Source: Tetramitus jugosus
Lineage: Eukaryota > Heterolobosea > Eutetramitea > Acrasida > Vahlkampfiidae
Assembly: GCA_937625935.1 (NCBI GenBank)
Contig: OW569360.1
Location: forward strand, 372,001 to 436,000
Direction of reading: 5' to 3'
Length of the DNA stretch: 64,000 bases
The position numbers were made by a program, and so were the translations under genes. Below the pieces are notes generated by a model. It was not told the DNA's origin and ran no database searches. It saw nothing but the letters and a program-made list of their open reading frames with translations. Positions 38,708 to 48,773 of this stretch are shown here, one piece after another. Positions within the stretch are counted from its first letter, which is position 1; every line of letters starts with the position of its first letter.

Positions 38708-38778
38708 TGCCGCCTACCGGAATCGAACCGGTGTTGCGGGAGCCACAATCCCGTGTACTACCACTATACTAAAGCAGC
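38708..38778 (-). tRNA. tRNA-His (anticodon GUG)
   Basis: Minus strand: acceptor GCTGCTT with AGGCGGC (two G-U pairs), anticodon stem CGGGA/TCCCG with loop TTGTGGC (anticodon GTG), T arm ACCGG-TTCGATT-CCGGT and discriminator A. A T6 run follows on the minus strand at 38695-38700. The 5' G(-1) is not required in the gene. Confidence 0.93.
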
Positions 38779-38848
38779 TGCTTCATTATTTCTCCGATAA
38801 TAATATCTACTGTACAATTTTAATCCTTGAACGACAATAAGAAGATGA

Positions 38849-38971
38849 GGCTGTAAGGCAGCACTCAAGCGCAACGTTGATTGTGCCAAGAAGATCGTCC
38901 TCCACGGAGTCAAAGGTAGGACGGAGGACGACATCAAGGCCATGCTCGGCACAACAAAGGTCAAGGCTTAG
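38849..38971 (+). pseudogene. orphan C-terminal gene fragment
   Basis: Forty codons open to TAG at 38969-38971, reading KAALKRNVDCAKKIVLHGVK and onward to GTTKVKA-stop; charge pattern and G/C-rich codons are strongly protein-like and differ from the A/T-rich surroundings. No upstream exon is visible within the preceding tRNA region. It could be a 3' exon copied or transferred next to tRNA-His. Protein not identified. Confidence 0.35.
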
Positions 38972-39606
38972 GCATACGTTTCAGACTCCATCACAACAAA
39001 GGCAGTGTTGTGCTTAAACCAATAGTTGGTTTAATAGCTGGAAATATCTATCGCCAAAATCTTGTTGTTTTTATCATTATATGTAGTTTCTCAGGATCAA
39101 AGAAAAATATATCTGAAACCTCTGAAAAAATTAATTAGTAAATATAACTAAAACAGAAACAAAGTGTTGCCATAAATTGTGTCTCCCTTCCCATAATTTT
39201 CTCACACAAAAGAAATGCGAAGAATTGGATAGAAACCATTCTTACTATCTCGATCTGAAAACTCTATTTCACATTGTACGAGAATATGCAAAGCAGGACA
39301 TGGGCGGACCCCTACTCCAATATCGAACATGACTCCTGGGAATGGGAGGAGGACATCTCCAAAGAACTTACAAGAGTTTCTGTCAAAGTACAATCCTAGA
39401 CGTCGGCTTGAGCGTCATAAAAGAATTCAGGTCTATCTTGAATCAGGTCATGGAATCTAGAAGAAGAAGAAGAACGTCAAGAAGAAGAAATAAAAACCAG
39501 AACAGAAAACGAAGCGGATGACTGGCAGTCAAAAAATCCGAGTCCGTTTATTCTTAGCCTCTTCTCCATTTTGACGCACAGTGAGCAACACAATGTTCGA
39601 CATGGC

Positions 39607-39810
39607 CTACTGTGATTGATGACAGGGAACTGTTGCAATTGCTTGGACAAGAGATATTTTCTCGTATGTATAATATTTCAAATTACCAATGCTGCCATAG
39701 TAGTTGTCTGTGGCAAAAACATGCTTCTCTGCCACGTCAAACTGGTTAACAAAGCGTTCCACAACCTTCTGAGGGGTTAACTTATTTTCCATCGAATTCC
39801 TCTTGTCTTG
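39607..39810 (-). pseudogene. possible PiggyBac-like transposase relic
   Basis: The minus frame contains KHVFATDNYYGSIGNLKYYT, resembling the D-N-x-Y-x-S-x-x-x-L block (a catalytic Asp) of DDE_Tnp_1_7 transposases. The part upstream of it reads as broken coding sequence in shifting frames up to about 40220. Only this one motif supports the call. Confidence 0.35.
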
Positions 39811-40556
39811 TTGATGTTCACGAGCAGTCGTAAAATTTCTGTGTTGGGATTGTTGTACACGAAGTTCAACCAACGAGTAGTATGACTGTTGTTCCTTCCT
39901 TGATAAAAAGAGAACCATCCAGAACAGAGATATGGTCGATACACTCAATCCGACATGTCCGTCAAGCAATGATCCAGGTTACAACATTGCACACTGTTGA
40001 GCTCCCAAAATCGTTTCGACGACATCCCTATTCGTCTCAGATAGATGTTTCCATAGAGTTGTTGTTATCTAAGTGGAGTTTGATTGTTGGTCTGTCAGTG
40101 AGGATAGGTCCGCCAGGATTTTCTTTTCAATATCGATCCTTGAGAAAGAGAACTCTTTCAATTGGCCGCACCTCCTCCTCCTTTCATACTTATACTATCA
40201 TACAAAATTCTTCAGTGTGACGACAAGAAGCACATGATTTGCAGGATCCTCCACAACCCTTAGTAGCTGGAGCCTCGGTTGTTTTCTCTATAAGGTTGAT
40301 TAAAATTTATTCAAGAAATAAAACTCCGCCTGCAGAAAACCCATAAGGGCCACCAAGCTAGCAACAATGGTTCGTATGGGGAGAGTATCCTTTTCGAAGT
40401 TTTTGTGGCACTTATTTAGCTTCCTGAGGTCGCTTCCAAGTACGCACATGGGAGTGACTGTCAGATTCCCTATCATCTGGAAGCCTTTACCACCAAGGGT
40501 CACTCTTCATCTCGAGGTTAACGACCGTTAGCGTATTGGTTCAAGCGCCTAGTTAC

Positions 40557-41257
40557 CTAGGCATGGTGCAAGGGGTAGTCACATACACCTTCAATTCTGG
40601 CATACTCAGGGATTGGTGACTTTTGTACATCCGTTATTGATGAATGTTCAAGATTGGATTCCTGGTATTGAGGACTGAATCCTTCTTGGATTGTTCGCAG
40701 CATTTTTGCTGGAGGCTCGATGGTCAATCGAGATACTGGTTCAATTGAATCATGTAACGAATTCGTGTCGTATAAACAATCTCCGACTGCATTTGCAGAC
40801 TGTTGAAGTGAGGATAATTTCTCTTCTTGAGGATCGGCACTCTTACCTTCAACTGCAGCCACATACTTCACTATGAACGAACAAAGACCTGGAACGGTCA
40901 ATGGTTTGCTGAGGACGATCAAATGAGATCTTTTTCTTCTTATAGACAACATAAGGAGATTTAGGAGTTCCTTTCTTGCACTGAAATAGGTGCTGAGTAA
41001 GTTTGTCACCGGAGACGATCAATACTTTCTCTGGTCTTGCCACCAGTGTAGCAGTGAAGTATGTCTTCATGACGACATATTCTGGACCAAACACTTGGGC
41101 AACTCTCCTGAACCTGGAGGAAATCTTGTTGTTCTATCAGCTGCTCGTTGACTGGTTGAATAAAGTGTTCAGATCTTTTTCGTAGGGCAGAAATTAGTCT
41201 CCTCTTTTCGTACTTACGGGCATATCCAAATAACTCCCATAAACTACGACCACTCAA
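40557..41257 (-). pseudogene. frameshifted gene of unknown family
   Basis: Three overlapping minus frames read in order as one protein: 41257-41006 (GRSLWELFGYARKYEKRRLI), 41094-40849 (FGPEYVVMKTYFTATLVARP) and 41009-40557 (LIVLSKPLTVPGLCSFIVKY, then a S/E/P/Q-rich tail). Each joins near an overlap, implying at least two frameshifts. The piece before the tail vaguely recalls a BRCT-like end, but I do not assign it. A real gene with unrecognised introns is possible, since the joins do not show clean GT-AG pairs. Confidence 0.35.
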
Positions 41258-42071
41258 TACAATATTGGAATACTATATACCAATTATCTTTGTCATGTCG
41301 TAATGAGCGACTACCAATTGAGTTATCTGTTCATCAATGGGTCTCTTAAAGGACTAAAGTCAGTGTGGTGAGCGTCTTGTGTGCAATTAATTTGCCGACG
41401 CAAATTTTCCAACTGCAAATTTTTTCAAACCAATTCACCGATTATCATTGACATTATTACAACAAAAATGACTCTGCTTCACATTGTACGAGCACATGCA
41501 AAGCTGTCAAAGGCAAGTTTTCGACGAATGGCTTCAACAACACATATGAATATGAGCCATTTTATCTTTGTTACAGACAGAATCCATCTCTCAGTGATCG
41601 CGCATACTACTACCTCTACCTAATGACCAATCCAATGAGTTTTCCATCACTAATATCACTCTGTAACCGTCGAAAGGATTAATTTAAATTCACTTATCGA
41701 TGAGTGGTTTTTCCATATCGAGAATTAAAGATGTATCCGGCAAATTTCTTGTTTGATAACCGTGTTAACGGTACTGATCATAGTAGAGCTGTTGCATAGT
41801 TAGTCTGTACTCTCGAGTCTTTTCATTGATTTGACCTTCTCAATCATCAAGTACATTGTGTTGACCTGTCTGATCAAGAAGACTGATACCCTATCAGTTT
41901 GGATTGCCAAGATTAAAACAGGTCAATTAGATGGACCAGGTGCGGGAGAAAGATATCAAAAAGAAGAAGGTATCAGCTCCATCAATAGATAATTGTATAT
42001 TGATCCAGACCCTTCCAAAATTTTTAGAATTCCCATTGCTTGGTTTTAACAACCTGAAACGAAATGACGGT

Positions 42072-42791
42072 TTATTTTCTATACAATACAAATTGCTTGT
42101 TCTTTGGAGAGAGGGTAATGGTATCATAGGTATTCAACAATTCTGAACCAATAATAGCTTTTGCTCTACCCATCACTAACATGGATTGCAGAGGCTGAGG
42201 TAATGTTCCCACTGTACACAATTGTTCTGTTGTTTCCGGTTCCACACCAAAAGATATTTTCACGTCGTATGTATCGACAGTGAAGAGACCAAGAGTTGGA
42301 TAGAAATCTTGCACCTGTCCAGCAGAATCCAGTCCGTCTGGGATAAACTCATCGGCAAGATAGCTAAGTTTGGCACCAGTGTCAAAGAACATGCGCTGTT
42401 CCTGCTGTTGACCATCAATCTTACCCATTATAATCGGAATACCCATGATCAGATCGACAATGGGGATAATGATCGAGTGTTCCTGGGGCTTTATGCTTGC
42501 CCCACGAGCAAAAGTCATGCTCTCTCTTGTCCATTGAACATCGAATTGTCCCATAATATCATTCCCGACAAGTCCATCAATTGTACAGCCGATGTATCCA
42601 GTCAGTTGAGAACTGGTCAACTCAAGCATTCCCGTACTGGGAAGCGAGAACTTCTTCCCGAGAATACTGAGATGATTCAGACGATAAAAACTGGAGGGAG
42701 CGCCAGTGTCAATTAAAAATTGAGCGTTGCCAATGCTTGCTACTATATGGCCATCCACTATTTGGACGGGAAATGTCTCTGCGTTGGTCAT
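42072..42791 (-). CDS. compact two-lobed aspartic-protease-like protein
   Basis: 239 residues from the ATG whose complement is 42789-42791 (MTNAETFPVQ); an open extension to 42926 reads as leader. Two lobes of about 110 residues each carry a DTG: FLIDTGAPSS (Asp28) and MFFDTGAKLS (Asp137). Each DTG is followed by a hydrophobic-hydrophobic-Gly block, DGLVGNDIM--FDV and KAIIGSELLNTYDT, as in pepsin and retropepsin lobes. The spacing between the two Asp is 109, against about 180 in pepsin. No signal peptide, so an intracellular protease (or inactive peptide-binding fold). A decayed copy is at 35.7 kb. Confidence 0.75.
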   Translation of the reverse strand: MTNAETFPVQIVDGHIVASIGNAQFLIDTGAPSSFYRLNHLSILGKKFSLPSTGMLELTSSQLTGYIGCTIDGLVGNDIMGQFDVQWTRESMTFARGASIKPQEHSIIIPIVDLIMGIPIIMGKIDGQQQEQRMFFDTGAKLSYLADEFIPDGLDSAGQVQDFYPTLGLFTVDTYDVKISFGVEPETTEQLCTVGTLPQPLQSMLVMGRAKAIIGSELLNTYDTITLSPKNKQFVLYRK

Positions 42792-43388
42792 TTTGTTTGA
42801 GTTTATTTCCTTGGTTGTTTGAACTTTTACGCTCAATTTGAAATTGAGTAAATTTGAGTTCTGGAACCGAGTTCTAAGCTTAACACAGCTCTGACAATGG
42901 CGACAGAAGCCATGATAAAGGATCAATATTGATGATTACATTGTTGACTACTACCCAAATTTTCTTTCTTCAACAGAAGCAACTGATTTAATGAGTGCCA
43001 TCATGAATGAGAGGGACACCAAGTTCAACAATATGTACTGTCAGACTGACACCACGGTTCGAGGGTGCACGCACGAGTGACAGAGGACATCGCAATATAC
43101 TCATCGGCAGTTGCATCTGTTCACTCCAGAATTGCTCATTAAACGTGAATGTGTATTTAAGATGAAGATCAAGCCCAGAAAATACTGTGCGAGAAATTGC
43201 TCAATGGATCCATGTTGGCCATGGCAGGTCGGTGCCAAGAGTTATACTTGCACTCATTGCCAAAACCATCTCACTCAACCAAGAATCAATATCACATTCA
43301 TAAACACTGCACCTCAAACAAGCATCAAACAACAACAACAAAAAACAAAAAACAGCAACAACGAAAAAAAACACAAACAGAAAAAAAA
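42792..43388. other. intergenic, nothing recognised
   Basis: Between the protease-like gene and MTG2. Includes the A/C-rich MTG2 leader from about 43300. Short broken ORFs only. Confidence 0.4.
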
Positions 43389-45272
43389 ATGCACAAACAA
43401 CTTTTGCTGAGCAATCGTCGTCGACTCATTCAACAACGTTCAACAACAATAACAACAACAAACGCACATCGAATCATCCAACCACAACTACAACAACAAC
43501 TAGTCTCACACTACTCATCATCTTCTATTGGAGCTACGAGGCGTCAATTCAAAGACAAAACCACATGTTGCGTCACTGGAGGCAAAGGTGGTGACGGTGT
43601 CGCCACATTCCGAAGAGAAAAATTTGTGGACAGAGGAGGTCCCGATGGTGGTGACGGTGGCAGAGGCGGCTCCGTGTTTGTTCAAGTTTTTCCCCACTTG
43701 CTTCAACAACAAAATGCAGCTTCGCAATCGCCGACGGCGCAAAATTCAAATTTTTCCGCTCAATCACAAAAAAATTTACAAAATCAGCAACAACAAAATT
43801 ATCAATTTTCGAATGCAAACAACTTGAATTTCAAGTCATTGAATCACATTGTGTTTCATCAGAGAGCAGAGAGTGGTTTGAATGGAATGAGTAAGAAGAG
43901 AAAGGGACGAAATGGACAAGATTTGATCATTTATGTTCCACCGGGCACTATTGTTCGAGATGTTGACTCTGGTAGTGTGTTGGCTGATGTGTCTGGTGTG
44001 GAGCGCGATTCTCATGGTGAAGCCAAAAAATTTTTGATTGCGCGGGGCGGAGTCGGAGGAATGGGAAACATTCATTTTGCGAGTGGCGCCAATCGATCAC
44101 CCAGAGAGTTTACGCTCGGAAAAACGGGTGAGCAACGTATTGTGGAGATGGAGCTAAAGGCGATTGCAGATGTGGGATTGGTGGGTTATCCGAATGCAGG
44201 AAAATCGAGTCTGTTGTCAACGGTGAGTGCTGTGACGCCAAAAATTGCAGCTTATCCGTTTACGACGCTGCATCCGACTGTGGGCGAGGTGATTACTCAG
44301 AATTTTAGCACGTTTACGATGGCTGATATACCTGGATTGATTGAGGGTGCGCATGCCAATGTGGGACTCGGTCATGATTTCCTGAGACATATCGAAAGAA
44401 CGAAAATGTTGGTTTATGTGTTGGATGTGTCGGGATTGGAGGGAATGGGTATGCAGAGAGATGATGAGAGTGGAAAATTGACGTATAGTTTCCCTGAGAG
44501 AACGGATGTAGATCAGGTGGCACTCGAGGAGAAGACGCCATTGCATTTGATTGAAATGACGCATCGAGAGAAGAAGATGAAACGTATCATGGACAGTGAG
44601 CGCATAAAAGAAATGAAGGCTGATGATGAGAACTTTATGATGGATTATGGAATAGAGTTGGATGATGAAACCAATGAGAGTGATGAGAAGAATACGAGGA
44701 GTGTCAAGGCAAAGAAGCCAATGAAAACACCAAAACTCAGACAACAGGTCAAAGAACAAGCAATGGCCATTAAGCGAGTGAAGGATATTGAAGTTCAAAA
44801 GCTGAATCAGAGGAAACAATTGGATTTTCAAGACAGAGAGAGAAAAAAGACTCTGCAGGAGCTAGAAATGGAGAATATTGAGCTAGAGGACGAAGATGAG
44901 AAGGAACAGAGGATTGAAGAGATTCGTCAAGAGATTCGAAAGAACAAGAACAACATGTACATTTTGCAACCGTGGGAAGTGCTGAAAAAATTAGAGAGAG
45001 AACTGGAGCTTTACATGCCAGGACTCAGCTCGAATGCCAAACTGATCGTAGCCAACAAGATGGATGTGCCAGGTGCTGCCAAGAATCTGGAAATTTTGAG
45101 ACAACACACAAACCTGCCAATCTTCCCAGTCAGTGCTCTCAAGAATGAAAACATTCAACCAGTCATCGAGTACTGCCACAAAGTTCTCGGTACAATCCAT
45201 ACTATGAACAAAACTACAGCGGATGTAGATGCAGTTGAAAATAACAGCAATGCTGACGACAATGTCCAATAA
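43389..45272 (+). CDS. MTG2: Obg-family GTPase, mitochondrial MTG2/GTPBP5 type
   Basis: 627 residues from the ATG at 43389; the frame is open to 43197 but that part is leader-like. The N-terminus is a mitochondrial presequence (RRRLIQQRSTTITTTNAH). The Obg domain follows (CVTGGKGGDGVATFRREKF, GGPDGGDGGRGG, an N/Q-rich insert, IIYVPPGTIVRD, ARGGVGGMGN). G domain: G1 GYPNAGKSS (about 263-271), G3 DIPGLIEG (about 313), G4 ANKMD (about 555), G5 SALKNEN. Between G3 and G4 lie about 170 extra, highly charged, coiled-coil-like residues, absent from usual Obg proteins. MTG2 acts in large mitoribosomal subunit assembly. Confidence 0.88.
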   Translation: MHKQLLLSNRRRLIQQRSTTITTTNAHRIIQPQLQQQLVSHYSSSSIGATRRQFKDKTTCCVTGGKGGDGVATFRREKFVDRGGPDGGDGGRGGSVFVQVFPHLLQQQNAASQSPTAQNSNFSAQSQKNLQNQQQQNYQFSNANNLNFKSLNHIVFHQRAESGLNGMSKKRKGRNGQDLIIYVPPGTIVRDVDSGSVLADVSGVERDSHGEAKKFLIARGGVGGMGNIHFASGANRSPREFTLGKTGEQRIVEMELKAIADVGLVGYPNAGKSSLLSTVSAVTPKIAAYPFTTLHPTVGEVITQNFSTFTMADIPGLIEGAHANVGLGHDFLRHIERTKMLVYVLDVSGLEGMGMQRDDESGKLTYSFPERTDVDQVALEEKTPLHLIEMTHREKKMKRIMDSERIKEMKADDENFMMDYGIELDDETNESDEKNTRSVKAKKPMKTPKLRQQVKEQAMAIKRVKDIEVQKLNQRKQLDFQDRERKKTLQELEMENIELEDEDEKEQRIEEIRQEIRKNKNNMYILQPWEVLKKLERELELYMPGLSSNAKLIVANKMDVPGAAKNLEILRQHTNLPIFPVSALKNENIQPVIEYCHKVLGTIHTMNKTTADVDAVENNSNADDNVQ

Positions 45273-45303
45273 AAGCGCCACCTTAAATGAGTGAGTGAAA
45301 TCT

Positions 45304-45531
45304 ATGCCACAGAAGAAACCAGGAAGTTCAACCACTATTCTTATCTCTAGCGTCAGCAGTAGAACCAACATTAAGCAATGTAATTCAGTTCGAAAGAATA
45401 ATAACTGCAAAGAAGTGGAGACTAAAATTCCTCGATTTTTAACTGCACTTATTGAGCAAACAATTAATCTACCAGATCCAATGCTTCGAGTTATGAAGGA
45501 GCAGATTTGCATCATAGTTACTTGTTCATAA
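45304..45531 (+). CDS. short ORF, doubtful
   Basis: 75 codons from the ATG at 45304, basic then Cys/Ile-rich end (IPRFLTALIEQTINLPDP). No family recognised. In the 490-bp gap 45273-45762 it is the only candidate; the rest is A/C-rich leader of the 7TM gene. Confidence 0.25.
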   Translation: MPQKKPGSSTTILISSVSSRTNIKQCNSVRKNNNCKEVETKIPRFLTALIEQTINLPDPMLRVMKEQICIIVTCS

Positions 45532-45762
45532 AGCACGACCCATTCCAAAATTCCCTAAACATTGATTTTGCTCCGACTGAAAAGGAATTACCCCCGGATA
45601 ATTGGATGCCTCAGTCACCCGTCACCCCGCCAAGAGTTCAAGCAATCCTTCCATGTGAAAAAAAACAGCATCAAATTCAAAATCTCTCTCTGGTACCCGA
45701 TTTCTGACTATTCCACTACCACACCTCTGTTTGGAAACTCGAAAAGCACAGCACACATAACA

Positions 45763-47778
45763 ATGACGAGACAAGCATCGAAATCACCACCATTCTTGTT
45801 ACTCATTGTGTTGTTCCTGTACGTGGTGTTGTTGAGCTTGCCTCACACAACAGTCTCTCTTCACTCACAACGACAACAACAGGTAGTGACAATCTCTAGG
45901 TCTACTTTTCCACGTGGTGATAGTAACAACAACAAGTATCATGGCAATAATGATATAGGGTTGATATCAATGATGATGACTGATCCAATGGATGACAATG
46001 ATCATGTGAATGACATGACTCATCTCGAGATGAGAACAATGACAGATAGTTCAAGTACGGATCGTCACGTTTGGAATTTTAGAAAAAAGTGGTTGAATTG
46101 TACGTTGTTGCCATCTCCCGAAACAACGAACATGACAACAAAGTACTTTGGTTTCGGTTGTTCTTATATTGCTTTGGATCACTTGTATGTTCTTATTGTT
46201 GTTGTGATGATGATGATGATGATACTTTATTGTTGTTTGTTTACTAAGTAGTACAATTGTGGGGGTTTTTATTGTTGTTTTTGTCATATTGTTGTTAGTT
46301 CGCAAGGTTCTCTTCAAGAGCATTGGAAATCTGGGCCAATCTTTATTTATCAAAGTCAACAGTCGATGGATCTTTGTAAATCGGAATTCCATTTCAATGA
46401 AACGTTCTGTCACCAGTATTTTTGTAATGGTGAAACAGCGATTGAACTGTACGGTTTCTGGGAGTCGATGGCATGGAATCAGTGCTTGTACTGTAAGGAT
46501 TCGAGAGAGTTTGAAGATTTTCACTATGCAATTGCAAATGGCACGTGCAAGAGTATGAACTCTACCATTTGGATGAATCAATTCAATAATCATTGTCGAG
46601 CGCGGGGAGGAAGTGCGAACGACGAGGCAGACCTCATTACATATGGTGTGCCACTGTTGTCTGGTTTGGATGACGAATGGTACTGTTATTGTCAATTTTG
46701 GGATCGAATTGGATGGAAGTGTGACTTCCTAACTCATGTGATCATTCCTTATACTATTCATGTGGAACCATTTGTGAATCTATCTGTACATGCCGCCTTG
46801 TTATTGATTAGTATTTGGTTGTGCGTGTTGCCGAGCTTGAATCAAATTAGAATCAATTTGAAACGAACAGATTTTGTGAGTTTGAGATCATTTTGGGAGT
46901 CGTTCCCACTTTTGAGATTAACAGTGGTGCTTCTCGTGACTTTATCTCAACTATTGATGACTACACAGCATGGTACTGCTATTAAGGCATCTCGATCAAC
47001 TGGCACGAGATCCAATGCGCAATTCTTTTCTCAGATTTCCCAATCACTGTATCGAGTCGTGGCTATGGCAGCATTATATGCATATTTGACGCTGTGGGTT
47101 CAAATCTTGTACAAGAGTAATCAACTAGACACGAAAGCACCATTGACAATGACCATGAGAATCATTCTCACGCCATTGTGGTTGCTGATTGGTTGCCTGT
47201 TGATATTTGATACTGTTGTCATATGTGTGGCTTATTTTGCACCTCAAAAGTTTCGCGCACTGGCAGAACCATCCATTTTTATTATTGTGGCCTTCGGTTT
47301 GATCCAAGCTGTTGTGACAGCTGTCATTCAAATCTATGGTCTAAGATTGTATTTTATGCTGCGAAAGGTGAAGCGGGTCAGTTGGCTACAAACGAAATTC
47401 ACTCGTATGATGTCTCTGTTATCAATCCATGCTTTGATCACCCTCCTCTATATTATTCTGTCATCGATACAGTCTCTGACTGGCAAGTTGGACTTTTATG
47501 GGCGGTTCGTTGCCCTGAGTAACTCTATAATCGTTTCTACCCTGATAATGTCGCAAGGTATGCTGTTGGTGTTCTCTATATTGAACTGGACCGAAGTGAA
47601 GAGAACCTATGGAGGCATTGCAAGGTTCTTCTTGAACCTTTTGGGATACAGCAATGAGAGAAAACGCAAGCCAAGACATTCAAAAACTATTGACCTATCC
47701 ATCAAGCAAGAACTCTTGGATGAAAGTGACAGATTTCACGATGAAATCACAGCACAGGAAGAACAGTTTATCGAATAA
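45763..47778 (+). CDS. seven-transmembrane receptor-like protein with Cys-rich ectodomain (1 intron)
   Basis: Exons 45763-46184 and 46299-47778; the 114-bp intron has GTATGT and GTTAG ends and phase 2. 633 residues. Residues 10-33 are a signal peptide. The ectodomain (to about 310) holds about 14 Cys and several sequons (NCT, NMT, NET, NGT). Seven hydrophobic segments follow: HAALLLISIWLCV, LRLTVVLLVTLSQLL, VVAMAALYAYLTLW, LWLLIGCLLIFDTVV, FIIVAFGLIQAVVTAV, LLSIHALITLLYII and NSIIVSTLIMSQGMLLV, then a charged cytosolic tail. The layout recalls Frizzled/adhesion-like or amoebal cAMP-type receptors, but no family motif is clear. N-out with a short basic intracellular loop fits a GPCR. Confidence 0.7.
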
Positions 47779-47902
47779 ACTTCTCCACACAGCAAGTGCA
47801 TGCACTGACTTTATACAATCGATCGAAAATTGAACGTTTTTTTCCATTTCTCCGCCCTCTTCCAACTGAAATAATCCGCGTCGAGCCAAAAACACAAACA
47901 AA

Positions 47903-48615
47903 ATGGTATGTCGCTTTCACAAGCAATTAAGCTTTTTTTGCCAGTCAAACAACCACCTGGTGAACACTCAATATTTACATATTTATATATATAACAATAG
48001 AGATTTAAATTCTGTGGAGATCTAGATGCCCCAGATTGGCTCCTATCCAACATTGCTCTCATCTCCAATCTCACCACACAGCAATGTCAAGAGCTATCGA
48101 TTGAAATCATGAGAGAACTCATGTCCACTACTAGTAATCATGGTAGTGAAGAATTCAATTATGATGTCGTTCTGGAGAGAACAAAGTCATTGGAAGGTGG
48201 TATGGATCAAGTAAAGAGTGTGATTGCATCCCTGTTGTTTATCATTTCAAATTCTGCGCGTTTCAACGTTCAAGAACAGCAATTATCACTGGAGCTACAA
48301 CAGATTGGTTTTCCAAAGGATAGCGCCGAAGCGCTGTGCACTGAATTTCAAAATGTCGCATCAGAATTGATTCAACATTTGAAAACAAAAACGGTGAGAT
48401 TGCCAAAGATTGAGGGGCTCAAGTGGCGTGTCGATTTTATTCTGAGCAGCTCAAAGCTAAAGCAAGTGAATCAACCAAGTATTCAAATGCAAATGGACAT
48501 TGTACAAAAGGAGAAGAGAGAAGTGCAGGCGTTTGATGTGTCATTGGATCAGTTTAGAGTGTTGCATCACGAATTGGCCACTGCTAGAAAGCTCATGGAT
48601 CAGTTGCAGCAGTAA
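47903..48615 (+). CDS. COMMD4: COMMD4 (COMM-domain protein); first coding exon is the ATG alone
   Basis: Exon 1 contributes only ATG (47903-47905), then a 95-bp GTATGT..AATAG intron, then exon 2 48001-48615, giving 205 residues. The start M|RFKFCGDLDAPDWLLSNI matches COMMD4 (M-RFRFCGDLD-PDW), and the end LKWRVDFILSSSKLKQ--QPSIQMQM is the COMM domain with its Trp-Arg-Val-Asp signature. COMMD proteins form the Commander complex with CCDC22/93, which recycles membrane proteins from endosomes. Without the intron model the N-terminal match would be lost, which supports it. Confidence 0.9.
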
Positions 48616-48773
48616 TCGTGAATGACATGTTTGTATTTCGATCCCCCTTTTTTGTAAACAATTCTCTTTATTAAACTTTTATTGACGATCGCGCATAAAC
48701 AAGAATGCAACACCAATCAAACATATGTCTTCTCCTACTACTACTATTATTGCTTTGTTCATCTTTTTTTATT

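Larger units (their letters stand above)
38972..42071. other. gene-poor stretch with decayed frames
   Basis: Over 3 kb without an intact gene. Besides the relics listed separately (39607-39810, 40557-41257), there are protein-like but broken frames, for example 39202-39393 on the minus strand. A short segment (TTCACATTGTACGAGNANATGCAAAGC) recurs at about 39269 and 41479, so parts are low-copy repeats. I see no tRNA or CRISPR here. Confidence 0.5.
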
